Positions 8,385-16,514 of a DNA stretch of 40,090 nt are shown here, in pieces. The translations under genes were made by a program, and so were the position numbers. The stretch comes from Caldimicrobium sp964595655. Its GTDB lineage: Bacteria; Desulfobacterota; Thermodesulfobacteria; Thermodesulfobacteriales; Thermodesulfobacteriaceae. The DNA lies in contig CAZQQV010000005.1 in NCBI GenBank assembly GCA_964595655.1, forward strand, positions 1 to 40,090. The letters are read 5' to 3'. The notes beneath the pieces were generated by a model that searched no databases, was not told where the DNA came from, and saw nothing but the letters and a program-made list of their open reading frames with translations. The number at the start of each line of letters is the position of its first letter. The first letter of the stretch is position 1.

Positions 8385-8950
8385 GGTAAATTTTGAATTG
8401 ATTTCAAAATGTAATTTACTGCAGAAAGTAAATTTTCAGCGATATAATCAGGTTTGATATCCCTTTTAGGAAGGAGATATTCGGCTTCACCTCTTCCATA
8501 ACCCGTTAAAACGAGAATTCCTTTAAGCCCGAAATTTTTAGCAAGCTCCACATCAATGAGGCGATCTCCAATCACAAAGGATTTTTCTTTATCAAGGGGA
8601 TATTTGGAGAAGGCAAGTTCTAAAAGGCCTGTTTTTGGCTTTCTGCAGGGGCAATTTTCCTCGGGATGATGAAGACAAACAAAAAATTCTTCTATTTTTA
8701 CACCAAAGCGCCTTAAGCGTTTGGCAAGCTCACGATTTGTCTCCTCAACGAGTTCCTTGGGGAAATAACCTCTTGCTGGCCCAGATTGGTTGGTTACAAC
8801 AAATAGCTTGAAACCTGCCTCTTGAAGTATTCTCAGGGCCTTGGGAACCCCTGGAAGGATCTTAAGTCTGCTCAAATGATTTAAATACCCCACTTCTTCA
8901 TTAATGGTCCCATCTCTATCAAGGAAGATAGCTGGAAATTTTTGCATCAC
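8381..8950 (-). CDS. gmhB: D-glycero-D-manno-heptose-1,7-bisphosphate 7-phosphatase
   Basis: HAD-superfamily phosphatase of ADP-heptose synthesis. The catalytic motif FLDRDGT has nucleophile Asp11 and acid/base Asp13. VVTNQSG (residues 51-57) is motif II. The zinc site of GmhB is present as Cys92, His94, Cys100 and Cys102 in CLHHPEENCPCRKPKTG, which separates it from the related histidinol phosphatase only weakly, since both share the site. FVIGDRLIDVELAKNFGLKG is motif III/IV. The GmhB role is chosen because the next gene is a heptosyltransferase. Length 189 is normal. The start overlaps the end of rng by 4 bases. Confidence 0.88.
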   Translation of the reverse strand: MMQKFPAIFLDRDGTINEEVGYLNHLSRLKILPGVPKALRILQEAGFKLFVVTNQSGPARGYFPKELVEETNRELAKRLRRFGVKIEEFFVCLHHPEENCPCRKPKTGLLELAFSKYPLDKEKSFVIGDRLIDVELAKNFGLKGILVLTGYGRGEAEYLLPKRDIKPDYIAENLLSAVNYILKSIQNLP

Positions 8951-10410
8951 TGGGGATTTAGTATATGAAATTTATACTCCCAGGGAAGAAGCTCCTTATT
9001 GGATTTAATTTCTGCCTTAAAATTAAACTTTTTCTCAAGGTCTTCAAGATAAAAGATTTCTTCACCGATAATTTCTGTGATTCCAGGGTGAACCTCTATT
9101 TGAAGCTTTTTGTTTTTTATATGAGGGCCCATTTTTTGAATTCTTCTTAAAATTTCATAATAAATCGTTCTTTTGCTTTTAATTTTTCCCTCTCCTCCAC
9201 AGAGGGGGCAGGTTTCATAAAAGATATCATAGAGGGAGTCCCTTTTTCTCTCCCGGGTCATCTGAAGAATTCCAAAGGGAGAAATGGGTAGAAAGCTATG
9301 TTTGGCCTTGTCCTTCTTTAAGGCCTCTTTTAATGTTTCAAGGACAAGGGTCTGATGGGCAGGGTTATCCATATCAATAAAATCTATAACAATGAGACCA
9401 CCTATGTTTCTAAGCCTTAACTGAGTGGCAATTTCTTTAGCTGCCTCAAGATTGGTTTTCAAAACGGTTTCTTCCATCTCTCCTTCACCCACAAATCTTC
9501 CCGTATTCACATCAATGGCAGTAAAGGCCTCGCAGGGCTCAATAACTATAAAACCTCCTGATTTAAGCCAGACCTTTCGGGAAAGAAGCTTTTTGACATC
9601 CACCTGAAAACCATGGGCATAAAAGATGTCTTCCTTTCCCTGGTATAATTTTAAAGCAGAAATAAAATCAGGGAAATATCTTTCAAGAAATTCTTTCAAT
9701 TTTTCGTAGAATACCTCATTATCTACAAGGATAACGGAGATTTCCTTGGTAAAAAGGTCTCTTATAGCTCGAAAGGCAATGTTTAATTCTTCATAGATTA
9801 GGGCAGGGGCTTTAACCTTTTTTGCCCGCTCTTTTATATCTTCCCATAAGCAGAGCAAAAATTCCATCTCCCTTCTTAAGGCCTCTTCATCTGCCTCAAC
9901 TGCAGCGGTACGAATTATCCAGCCTGTGTCTGGAGGACGAATTTTTTCAACAATTTCCATTAAAGCCTTTCTAAGCTTTTCCTCTTTGATTTTTCTGGAG
10001 ATACCAATATGGTGAAAATAGGGAAGATAAACGAGATAATGCCCAGGTAGGGTGAGGTTAGTGGAAACCCTTGCCCCCTTTTGTCCAAGGGGCTCTTTTA
10101 TCACCTGAACAAGAATTTCCATACCCTCTTTTAGAACTTCTTTTGGGCCGGAAAAAGGAAGTTCTCTATCCCAATCAATATCCTCTGAGGGAACGAGATC
10201 GTCTCCAAATAAAAAGGCAGTTCTCTCAAGACCAAGGTCAAGAAAGGCAGAATTTATCCCCGGAACAACTCTCACCACCCGTCCTTTATAAATGTTTCCC
10301 ACAAGACTTTTTTCAGAGGGTCTCTCTACATAGAATTCAACGAGATTTTGGTCCTCAACAAGACCAACTCTTATTTCAAAGGGGGTATAACTGATAAGAA
10401 GTTTTCCCAT
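8947..10410 (-). CDS. rng: Ribonuclease G (RNase E/G family)
   Basis: Single-strand-specific endoribonuclease acting in rRNA maturation and mRNA turnover. The N-terminal S1 region reads VGNIYKGRVVRVVPGINSAF with LDLGLERTAFLF. The catalytic DNase I-like part has FTAIDVNTGRFVGEGEMEET (Asp300 is a metal ligand) and GGLIVIDFIDM, whose first Asp is the second ligand. The Zn-link is CPLCGGEG, which bridges subunits. 487 residues and no long C-terminal scaffold domain make it RNase G-like, so there is no obvious degradosome platform. It sits 5 bases downstream of punA and in the same operon as pnp. Confident. Confidence 0.94.
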   Translation of the reverse strand: MGKLLISYTPFEIRVGLVEDQNLVEFYVERPSEKSLVGNIYKGRVVRVVPGINSAFLDLGLERTAFLFGDDLVPSEDIDWDRELPFSGPKEVLKEGMEILVQVIKEPLGQKGARVSTNLTLPGHYLVYLPYFHHIGISRKIKEEKLRKALMEIVEKIRPPDTGWIIRTAAVEADEEALRREMEFLLCLWEDIKERAKKVKAPALIYEELNIAFRAIRDLFTKEISVILVDNEVFYEKLKEFLERYFPDFISALKLYQGKEDIFYAHGFQVDVKKLLSRKVWLKSGGFIVIEPCEAFTAIDVNTGRFVGEGEMEETVLKTNLEAAKEIATQLRLRNIGGLIVIDFIDMDNPAHQTLVLETLKEALKKDKAKHSFLPISPFGILQMTRERKRDSLYDIFYETCPLCGGEGKIKSKRTIYYEILRRIQKMGPHIKNKKLQIEVHPGITEIIGEEIFYLEDLEKKFNFKAEIKSNKELLPWEYKFHILNPQ

Positions 10411-10415
10411 AAAAT

Positions 10416-11258
10416 TTATAGAGCTCTTAAAAATTCCATAATAAGACGGGTTAGCCTTTTTTCAGCTGCCTGAGAGGCCCTGACAACCTCCTCAAAAAGG
10501 ATGGGCTGAAAATTATCGGGATCATTCACATTGGCAATCACAGAAATTCCAATTACTTTAAGCCCTGCATGTACCGCAACGATTACTTCAGGGACCGTTG
10601 ACATCCCTACAGCATCAGCCCCAATCATCCTCAAAAAACGAGTCTCAGCCGGAGTTTCAAGACTTGGGCCTGGAACTGCTACATAAACGCCCTCTTTGAT
10701 TTCTTCACCAAGGGAGTTTGCAACTTTTTTAAAGAGATTTCTCAGTTCACTATCATAGGCCCTTGACATATCAGGAAATCGCGGGCCCCACTCTTCAAAA
10801 TTGATACCCCTTAAGGGATTGTCCGGAATGAGATTTATGTGATCCTTAATGAGCATGAGATCTCCTGCTTTGAAGGAGAGATTAAGCCCTCCTGCAGCGT
10901 TGGATACAAGATAAATCTTTGGCCTAAAAAGGGTTAAAACCCTCAAAGGAAAGGTCAAGGTTCTGGCAGAATACCCTTCATAATAGTGAAATCTTCCTCT
11001 GAAAAGGGCAACCCTTTTTCCCGCTAATTTTCCAAAAATAAGTTCCCCAGTATGGGTCTCTACAGTGGATCTGGGAAAATGGGGAATTTTCTCATAGGGG
11101 ATAACCAAATCCTTTTCGCAAGCCTCTGCAAGGCCTGAAAGACCAGTTCCAAGGGTGATGATTATCTCTGGAGCATAAGGAGCCCTTTCCTTTAAAAATT
11201 CAAAACTCTCTTTAACTTTTTGATAAAAATCATCTTGATTATATGACTGGTCCTGCAT
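10416..11258 (-). CDS. punA: Purine nucleoside phosphorylase
   Basis: Phosphorolyses purine nucleosides to base plus ribose-1-phosphate (trimeric PNP/MTAP family). Motifs are ITLGTGLSGLAEACE (phosphate site), TVETHTGELIFGKLAGKRVA, LFRGRFHYYEGYSARTLTFP, LVSNAAGGLNLSFKAGDLML, IKDHINLIPDNPLRGINFEE and DAVGMSTVPEVIVAVHAGLK. The S-T-P-E segment and Asn in VIANVND point to a PNP rather than methylthioadenosine phosphorylase. I placed the start at 11258 because GAGGAG lies 5 bases upstream; an ATG at 11312 in the same frame lies deep inside pnp with no good site. With this start the gene overlaps the 3' end of pnp by 20 bases. 280 residues, normal. Confidence 0.92.
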   Translation of the reverse strand: MQDQSYNQDDFYQKVKESFEFLKERAPYAPEIIITLGTGLSGLAEACEKDLVIPYEKIPHFPRSTVETHTGELIFGKLAGKRVALFRGRFHYYEGYSARTLTFPLRVLTLFRPKIYLVSNAAGGLNLSFKAGDLMLIKDHINLIPDNPLRGINFEEWGPRFPDMSRAYDSELRNLFKKVANSLGEEIKEGVYVAVPGPSLETPAETRFLRMIGADAVGMSTVPEVIVAVHAGLKVIGISVIANVNDPDNFQPILFEEVVRASQAAEKRLTRLIMEFLRAL

Positions 11259-13323
11259 CTTGCTCCTCAAAGAAGGTGGTAAGCTTTGGCCTTCCAAGTT
11301 CATCAATTTCAAGCACTTTTACCCTTATTTTTTCTCCAATTTTATAGGCACTCTTTAAATCCCGGGGCGGATTATACATCTTTGAAACATGAAGAAGGCC
11401 AATCTTTCCAGGAAGAATCTCCACAAAGAGTCCGTAAGGTTCAATGCGGGTAATTTTCCCCTCATATTCCCTTCCCACCTCTACTTCGGAAATAATGGCA
11501 TAGATTTCACTTTTTGCAGCCTCAATGTCTTCCTTTCTCTGACCAGTAATGGAGACCTTTCCACCCTCAAGAACCCAAATAATTGTGTTTGTTTTCTCAC
11601 GAATTTCTTTTACAGTCTTTCCACCTGGGCCGATTATGAGAGTGGCTTTGTCTTCAGGAACAGTGATAATCTCTATTTTGGGGGCATAGGGTGAAAGTTC
11701 TTTCCTTGGTTCAGGAATGGCCTGATACATCTTTTCCAGCACAAAAAGCCTTGCTTCTCTTGCTCTTTGAAGGGCCTCTGCAAGAATCTCCTTTTTTAGG
11801 CCTTTGATTTTGATATCCATCTGGACACTGGTTATTCCCTCCTTTGTTCCTGCCACCTTGAAATCCATGTCTCCAAGCTGATCTTCATCCCCCAAAATGT
11901 CTGTTAAAATGAGATATTTGTCCTGAAAAGTGGCAAGACCCATGGCAATTCCAGCCACATGTTTTTTTACAGGAACTCCTGCATCAAAGAGAGAAAGAGA
12001 CCCTGCACATACCGTTGCCATGGAGGAAGAGCCATTGGATTCAAGCACATTGGCAACAATTCTTATGATGTAAGGGAAATCATCTTCTGAGGGAATAAGG
12101 GGTTCAAGGGCTCTTTCAGCAAGGGCTCCATGTCCGATTTCTCTTCTTCTTGGAGGGCCCCAGGGGCGAGCCTCTCCTGTGCAAAAGGGTGGAAAATTGT
12201 AATGAAGCATAAATCTCTTGAAAGTTTCTCCCTCAAAAATGGTTTCAACAAGCTGAGCCTCTTCACGGGACCCAAGGGTGACTGTGGCAAAAACCTGGGT
12301 TTGCCCCCTTGTAAAGATGGCAGAGCCATGAGGCCTTTCAAAGGGGTGAATCTCAATGGTTATGGGTCTAATCTCCTCAGGTTTTCTTCCGTCAATGCGA
12401 ATCCCCTCTTTGAATAGCTTCTCCTTCATGATAGTTTGAATAAGTTTTTTATAAGCAAAGAAAAGCTCGCTTTTTTTATCCTCTCCAGCCTCCTTTAATA
12501 GCTCTTCCAAAATTTGGTCAAGCACGCGGTGTCTCTCAAGTTTATCTGCAATGGTTAAAGCTGAAGTTACTGAAGAAGTTGCTCTGTCCTTTACAAATTC
12601 AAGGATTTCCTGATTTTCAAAGGGAGATTTAAAGATGAGCTTTTCTTTGGAGGCTTTTTGAGAGAGCTCTTTTTGGGCATAAATAAGGGGGGCCCCTTTT
12701 TCAAGGGCAAAGTAAAGGGCTTGCAAAAGCTCATCCTCGCTTATTTCTTTTCCTCCCCCCTCAACCATAACGATGGAATCAAGGGAGGTTGCTACCACAA
12801 GATCAAGATCAGAGGCCTGTCTTTCTTCATAGGTGGGATTGAGAATAAAATTTCCATTAATTCTTCCTACTCTTACTCCTGCAATGGGACCGAGAAAAGG
12901 GGCAGGGGAAAGAGTTAAAGCTGCTGAGGCTCCAAGGAGTGCAAGCACATCGGGGTCATATTTTTCATCAGCTGACATTGTAAGGGCTGTAACCACAACC
13001 TCATGGTTAAAGCCTTCAGGAAAGAGAGGTCTTACTGCACGATCCATCAATCTTGACACAAGGATTTCTCTATCTGTTGGCTTTCCCTCCCTTTTAAAAA
13101 AGCCCCCAGGTATCTTTCCCCATGCTGAACTCTGCTCTCTGTAATCCACAGATAATGGAAGAAAGTCAATACCTTCAGCGGGTTTTTCACTCAAGCAGGC
13201 AGTTACAAGAACAGCTGTTCCTCCCTGTTTAACAACAACTGATCCTCCTGCAAACTTTGCATACCAGCCTGTTTCAATAATTATGGAATCCCTTCCATCA
13301 ATTGAAATTTCTACTCTTTCCAT
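11239..13323 (-). CDS. pnp: Polyribonucleotide nucleotidyltransferase (PNPase)
   Basis: 3'-5' phosphorolytic exoribonuclease. Domain order: first RNase PH domain (about residues 10-140, GGTAVLVTACLSEKP), a helical middle, second RNase PH domain (about 310-530, with RGQTQVFATVTLG and the catalytic region TDILGDEDQLGDMDFKVAGT), KH domain (about 550-610, IIGPGGKTVKEIREKTNT with the GxxG loop) and S1 domain (about 615-685, GREYEGKITRIEPYGLFVEI). 694 residues is full length. The downstream order pnp-punA-rng joins a nuclease that makes nucleoside diphosphates to nucleoside salvage and an endonuclease. rpsO, often upstream of pnp, is absent; a promoter-like pair lies just upstream instead. Confidence 0.97.
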   Translation of the reverse strand: MERVEISIDGRDSIIIETGWYAKFAGGSVVVKQGGTAVLVTACLSEKPAEGIDFLPLSVDYREQSSAWGKIPGGFFKREGKPTDREILVSRLMDRAVRPLFPEGFNHEVVVTALTMSADEKYDPDVLALLGASAALTLSPAPFLGPIAGVRVGRINGNFILNPTYEERQASDLDLVVATSLDSIVMVEGGGKEISEDELLQALYFALEKGAPLIYAQKELSQKASKEKLIFKSPFENQEILEFVKDRATSSVTSALTIADKLERHRVLDQILEELLKEAGEDKKSELFFAYKKLIQTIMKEKLFKEGIRIDGRKPEEIRPITIEIHPFERPHGSAIFTRGQTQVFATVTLGSREEAQLVETIFEGETFKRFMLHYNFPPFCTGEARPWGPPRRREIGHGALAERALEPLIPSEDDFPYIIRIVANVLESNGSSSMATVCAGSLSLFDAGVPVKKHVAGIAMGLATFQDKYLILTDILGDEDQLGDMDFKVAGTKEGITSVQMDIKIKGLKKEILAEALQRAREARLFVLEKMYQAIPEPRKELSPYAPKIEIITVPEDKATLIIGPGGKTVKEIREKTNTIIWVLEGGKVSITGQRKEDIEAAKSEIYAIISEVEVGREYEGKITRIEPYGLFVEILPGKIGLLHVSKMYNPPRDLKSAYKIGEKIRVKVLEIDELGRPKLTTFFEEQDAGPVI

Positions 13324-13391
13324 TCCCCCTCACCATATATTCTGATTTTTGAAATTTAAAATTTCCAAAAAGGATGAAAAATTCATTCATA

Positions 13392-13419
13392 AGTTTAGAA
13401 TTAGAAAAAATTTTTTCAA
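13392..13419 (-). promoter_or_regulatory. Candidate pnp-operon promoter
   Basis: On the minus strand, TTGAAA (13414-13419) and TAAACT (13392-13397) are separated by 16 bases, a reasonable sigma-70 pair. The predicted start would leave a leader of about 60 bases before pnp. The region is AT-rich, so chance matches are expected. No stable leader stem-loop of the kind used for PNPase autoregulation was evident. Confidence 0.4.
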
Positions 13420-13446
13420 GGGCTTTTTTTTATTGAAGAAGATGAT

Positions 13447-13452
13447 TATAAT
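13447..13452 (+). promoter_or_regulatory. Candidate -10 box of sufC operon
   Basis: A perfect TATAAT lies 39 bases before the sufC start. At 17-base spacing the -35 position is only a T-run (TTTTTT), a poor match, so an activator or a weak -35 is implied. The ribosome site AAGGAGG at 13478-13484 fixes the sufC start. Confidence 0.4.
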
Positions 13453-13491
13453 ATTAATAAATCTATTTAGTCAACAAAAGGAGGTAATCCC

Positions 13492-14238
13492 ATGGCAAAT
13501 CTTCTTGAAATAAAGGATCTCTGGGTTGAAGTAGATGGAAGAGAGGTTTTAAAGGGAATAAGTCTTGCAATCCCTGTGGGAGAGACTCATATTATTTTTG
13601 GAAGAAATGGCTCTGGGAAAACCACGCTCCTTATGACCATTATGGGATTTCCCGCATACAAGGTGAAACATGGCCAGATTATTTTTAAAGGGGAGGATAT
13701 AACTCATCTTCCACCCTATGAAAGGGCAAAAAGAGGCATAGGAATTATGTTTCAGAGGCCTCCTACGATAAAGGGAGTCAAACTTAGAGAAATTTTAAAA
13801 CTCTGTGCCAAAGAAAACGGGGTAAAAATTGAGGAGCTTGCCAGGGCCTTTCAGTTTGAACAATTCCTTGATAGAGAGGTCAACAAGGGCTTTTCTGGCG
13901 GAGAATTAAAGAAAAGCGAGCTTTTGCAACTACTTATTCAGGATCCAGATCTTGTGCTTCTTGATGAGCCTGAATCTGGAGTGGATTTGGAAAACATTCA
14001 TTTGATTGGTGAGATGATTAAAAAACTCTTGCAAAAGGATACTCATCGGCCAAGGAGAAAAAGTGGTTTAATTATCACACACACAGGCTTTATTTTAAAG
14101 TATGTAGCTGCAGATCTTGGCTATGTTATCATGAACGGCGAAATTTATTGCAAAGGAAATCCCATTGAAATTTTTGAGGGAATTCAAAAGTTCGGTTATG
14201 AAGGTTGTCAGAAGTGTCTAAGAAGATGTGAATTTTAA
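13492..14238 (+). CDS. sufC: SUF system ATPase SufC
   Basis: ABC-type ATPase that drives Fe-S cluster assembly on the SufB-type scaffold in the cytoplasm. Walker A is GRNGSGKT (residues 37-44), the ABC signature is FSGGELKKSELLQLL with the SufC-typical K-x-E spacing, Walker B/D-loop is LVLLDEPESGVDLENIH, and the switch His is in LIITHTGF. 248 residues. The C-terminus is Cys-rich (EGCQKCLRRCEF), which is unusual for SufC but seen in short archaeal-type SUF operons as far as I recall. It pairs with one SufB-like gene and no sufD, sufS or sufE in view, so this is a minimal two-gene system. Confidence 0.93.
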   Translation: MANLLEIKDLWVEVDGREVLKGISLAIPVGETHIIFGRNGSGKTTLLMTIMGFPAYKVKHGQIIFKGEDITHLPPYERAKRGIGIMFQRPPTIKGVKLREILKLCAKENGVKIEELARAFQFEQFLDREVNKGFSGGELKKSELLQLLIQDPDLVLLDEPESGVDLENIHLIGEMIKKLLQKDTHRPRRKSGLIITHTGFILKYVAADLGYVIMNGEIYCKGNPIEIFEGIQKFGYEGCQKCLRRCEF

Positions 14239-14260
14239 AATTTACACAAGGAGGAAAACC

Positions 14261-15418
14261 ATGGCTGAAAGAAAAATAGATTTAAGGGCTTTTAAATCAG
14301 CAAAGGAAGCCAAAGTTCCTGAGGATTTATCTAAGCTTTCTGCCGAGGAAAGGGAAAGGTTAAGGCTTTTAGGGCTTGATGAAAATATTCCCCATGAGGG
14401 AGAATATGTGCAGGTTGATGCAAAGCCTGTTCTTTGCAGAAGAAAAGTTGAAGGCCTTGAGGTTATGCCCATTACTCAAGCCTTAAAAACCTTTGATAAA
14501 ATTGGAGATTATCTCTGGAAGGCAGTTTCCCCTGAAAAGGATGAATTTACTAAGGCAGCAGCAGAAGACCTTGACGATGGTTATTTTATAAGGGTTTTAC
14601 CAGGTTATAAACTTGTTTATCCCGTGCAGACCTGTCTATACATAAGAACTGATGAGATTGCCCAGAAGGTTCACAATATCGTTATTGTTGAAGAAGGGGC
14701 AGAGCTAAATCTTGTAACCTCCTGCTCTGTGCATCCTCATATAAATTCAGCCCTTCACATTGGAATTTCTGAGTTTTATGTAAAAAAAGGTGGAAAGCTT
14801 ACCTTTACCATGGTACACATGTGGGGAGAGAAAGTGGCAGTTCGTCCAAGAACTGGGATTATTGTTGAGGAGGGAGGAACATATATTTCCACTTATGTGA
14901 GCCTCTTTCCGGTAAACACCGTTCAAACTTCCCCTGTATGCAGGCTCACAGGGCCTGGGGCAAGGGCCTCCTTTGCATCTATCATAGCCAATCATCCTGG
15001 CTCACACATTGATATTGGTGGAGAGGTCTATCTTGAGGCTGAAAATACAAGAACAGAGATAATTTCAAGAAATGTGGTCTATGGCGGAGTAAATATTGCA
15101 AGGGGGAAAATTATTGCCAAAGCCCCCAAGGTTAAGGGACATCTTGAGTGTCAGGGCCTTATGCTAAGCGATGATGGCCTTATGATGGCTATTCCTGAAC
15201 TTGATAGCTATTATTCCGATGTGGAGTTAACCCATGAGGCAGCTGTGGGAAAAATTGCCAGAGAAGAGGTGGAATATCTTATGGCAAGGGGCTTAACAGA
15301 GGATGAGGCAACCTCTCTTATAGTTAAAGGCTTTTTGAGTGTAAAAATAGAGGGCCTTTCTTCAGAACTTCAAAAACAGATTGACAAAACTCTTGAACTT
15401 GCTAAACTTGGATTTTAA
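14261..15418 (+). CDS. sufB: SUF scaffold protein SufB/SufD family (single copy)
   Basis: Scaffold on which Fe-S clusters are built with SufC. The core beta-helix domain covers about residues 120-345, with IVEEGAELNLVTSCSVHPHI, FTMVHMWGEKVAVRPRTGII and GARASFASIIANHPGSHIDI. The conserved C-terminal elements KGHLECQGLMLSD and ELTHEAAVGKI are present; the Cys in HLEC and the His in THEA lie where the cluster-building residues of SufB/SufD are expected. The start at 14261 has AAGGAGG upstream; a frame-compatible ATG at 14228 would overlap sufC and lacks a site. 385 residues. Being the only SufB/D gene, it probably works as a homodimer. SufB or the minimal-system name SmsB would both be defensible. 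Confidence 0.9.
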   Translation: MAERKIDLRAFKSAKEAKVPEDLSKLSAEERERLRLLGLDENIPHEGEYVQVDAKPVLCRRKVEGLEVMPITQALKTFDKIGDYLWKAVSPEKDEFTKAAAEDLDDGYFIRVLPGYKLVYPVQTCLYIRTDEIAQKVHNIVIVEEGAELNLVTSCSVHPHINSALHIGISEFYVKKGGKLTFTMVHMWGEKVAVRPRTGIIVEEGGTYISTYVSLFPVNTVQTSPVCRLTGPGARASFASIIANHPGSHIDIGGEVYLEAENTRTEIISRNVVYGGVNIARGKIIAKAPKVKGHLECQGLMLSDDGLMMAIPELDSYYSDVELTHEAAVGKIAREEVEYLMARGLTEDEATSLIVKGFLSVKIEGLSSELQKQIDKTLELAKLGF

Positions 15419-16509
15419 TGAGGCCAAAGCCATGGCTTTCAAATCTTAAACCTTACCCACCAGGTAAAACCTTAGAGGAAATCCTAAAGGAAAGAGGCCC
15501 TCTCTCTACCATTTATAAACTCAATTCCAATGAAAATCCCCTCGGTCCCTCTCCCAAGGTTATAGAGGCGTTAAAGGAGGCCCTTTCAGAAATCCATCTC
15601 TATCCAGAGGCAAGTTATTTCTCTTTGAGAAGAGCCCTTGCCGAAAAGTGGGAAGTTAATCCTGAAGAGGTAATTCTTGGCAATGGCTCAAATGAGGTGA
15701 TTGAATTTCTCTTTAAGGCTTTTCTTTCTGAAGGAGATGAAATTATTGTTAGCGAGCCCTCCTTTCTTATGTATACAAAGTTTGCAGAGATTTATGGAGT
15801 AAATATCAAAAGGGTTTCTCTGACAAGGGAGCTTTGCCATGACCTTGAAGGAATTTTAAAGGCCCTTTCTTCAAAGACAAAGATGATTTTTTTAGATCAC
15901 CCTCATAATCCCACAGGCCAGTGTTTGAAAAGAAAAGAATGGGAGAGTTTTTTGCAAGGCCTTTCTCAAGATATTTTGGTGGTAATTGATGAGGCCTATG
16001 GGGAATTTATTGAGGATAGAGATGTGCCCTTAGGAATAGAATTTATCAAGAGGGGCTATCCTGTACTGGTTGTTCGCACCTTTTCCAAGTTTTACGGCCT
16101 TGCGGGTTTAAGGCTTGGTTATGGCCTTGGAAGAAAAGAAATTATTCAAGAGCTTGAAAAGGTTCGTCAGCCCTTTAATGTGAATCTTCTTGCTGTTAAG
16201 GCAGGGCTTTCTGTGCTGACAGATTTTGAATATCAAGAAAAGACAAGAGAGCTTGTGCTTTCAGGAAGAAGGTTTTTGACTGAGGCCCTTTCAGAGCTTG
16301 GCTTTAAAGTTTATCCCAGTGAAGCCAATTTTATCATGGTTGACTTTGGAGAAAGGGTTGATAAAATCTATGAGGCCCTGCTTTCTGAGGGAATATTCGT
16401 AAGACCTCTTAAGGCTTACGGTTTTCCAACCTCCCTTCGTATCACCATAGGAATAAAGGAGGCAAATGTCAAACTTATTGAGGTAATTAAAAGAACCACC
16501 CCTGGTTAG
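15418..16509 (+). CDS. hisC: Histidinol-phosphate aminotransferase
   Basis: PLP enzyme of histidine synthesis converting imidazole-acetol phosphate to L-histidinol phosphate. Fold-type I features: YKLNSNENPLGPSPKVIEAL at the N-terminus, the substrate-binding LDHPHNPTGQ, DEAYGEF with the PLP-pairing Asp, and Lys224 in RTFSKFYGLAGLRLGYG as Schiff-base lysine. 363 residues, normal length. The ATG overlaps the sufB stop by one base (TAATG). Related class-I aminotransferases can act on aromatic amino acids, so the exact substrate is inferred from overall HisC-like pattern. No other his gene is in the window. Confidence 0.88.
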   Translation: MRPKPWLSNLKPYPPGKTLEEILKERGPLSTIYKLNSNENPLGPSPKVIEALKEALSEIHLYPEASYFSLRRALAEKWEVNPEEVILGNGSNEVIEFLFKAFLSEGDEIIVSEPSFLMYTKFAEIYGVNIKRVSLTRELCHDLEGILKALSSKTKMIFLDHPHNPTGQCLKRKEWESFLQGLSQDILVVIDEAYGEFIEDRDVPLGIEFIKRGYPVLVVRTFSKFYGLAGLRLGYGLGRKEIIQELEKVRQPFNVNLLAVKAGLSVLTDFEYQEKTRELVLSGRRFLTEALSELGFKVYPSEANFIMVDFGERVDKIYEALLSEGIFVRPLKAYGFPTSLRITIGIKEANVKLIEVIKRTTPG

Positions 16510-16514
16510 AAAAA

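Noticed and set aside
11259..11312. Longer PunA starting at 11312
   Set aside because: It would overlap pnp by 74 bases with no ribosome site; the ATG at 11258 has GAGGAG upstream and gives the normal length.
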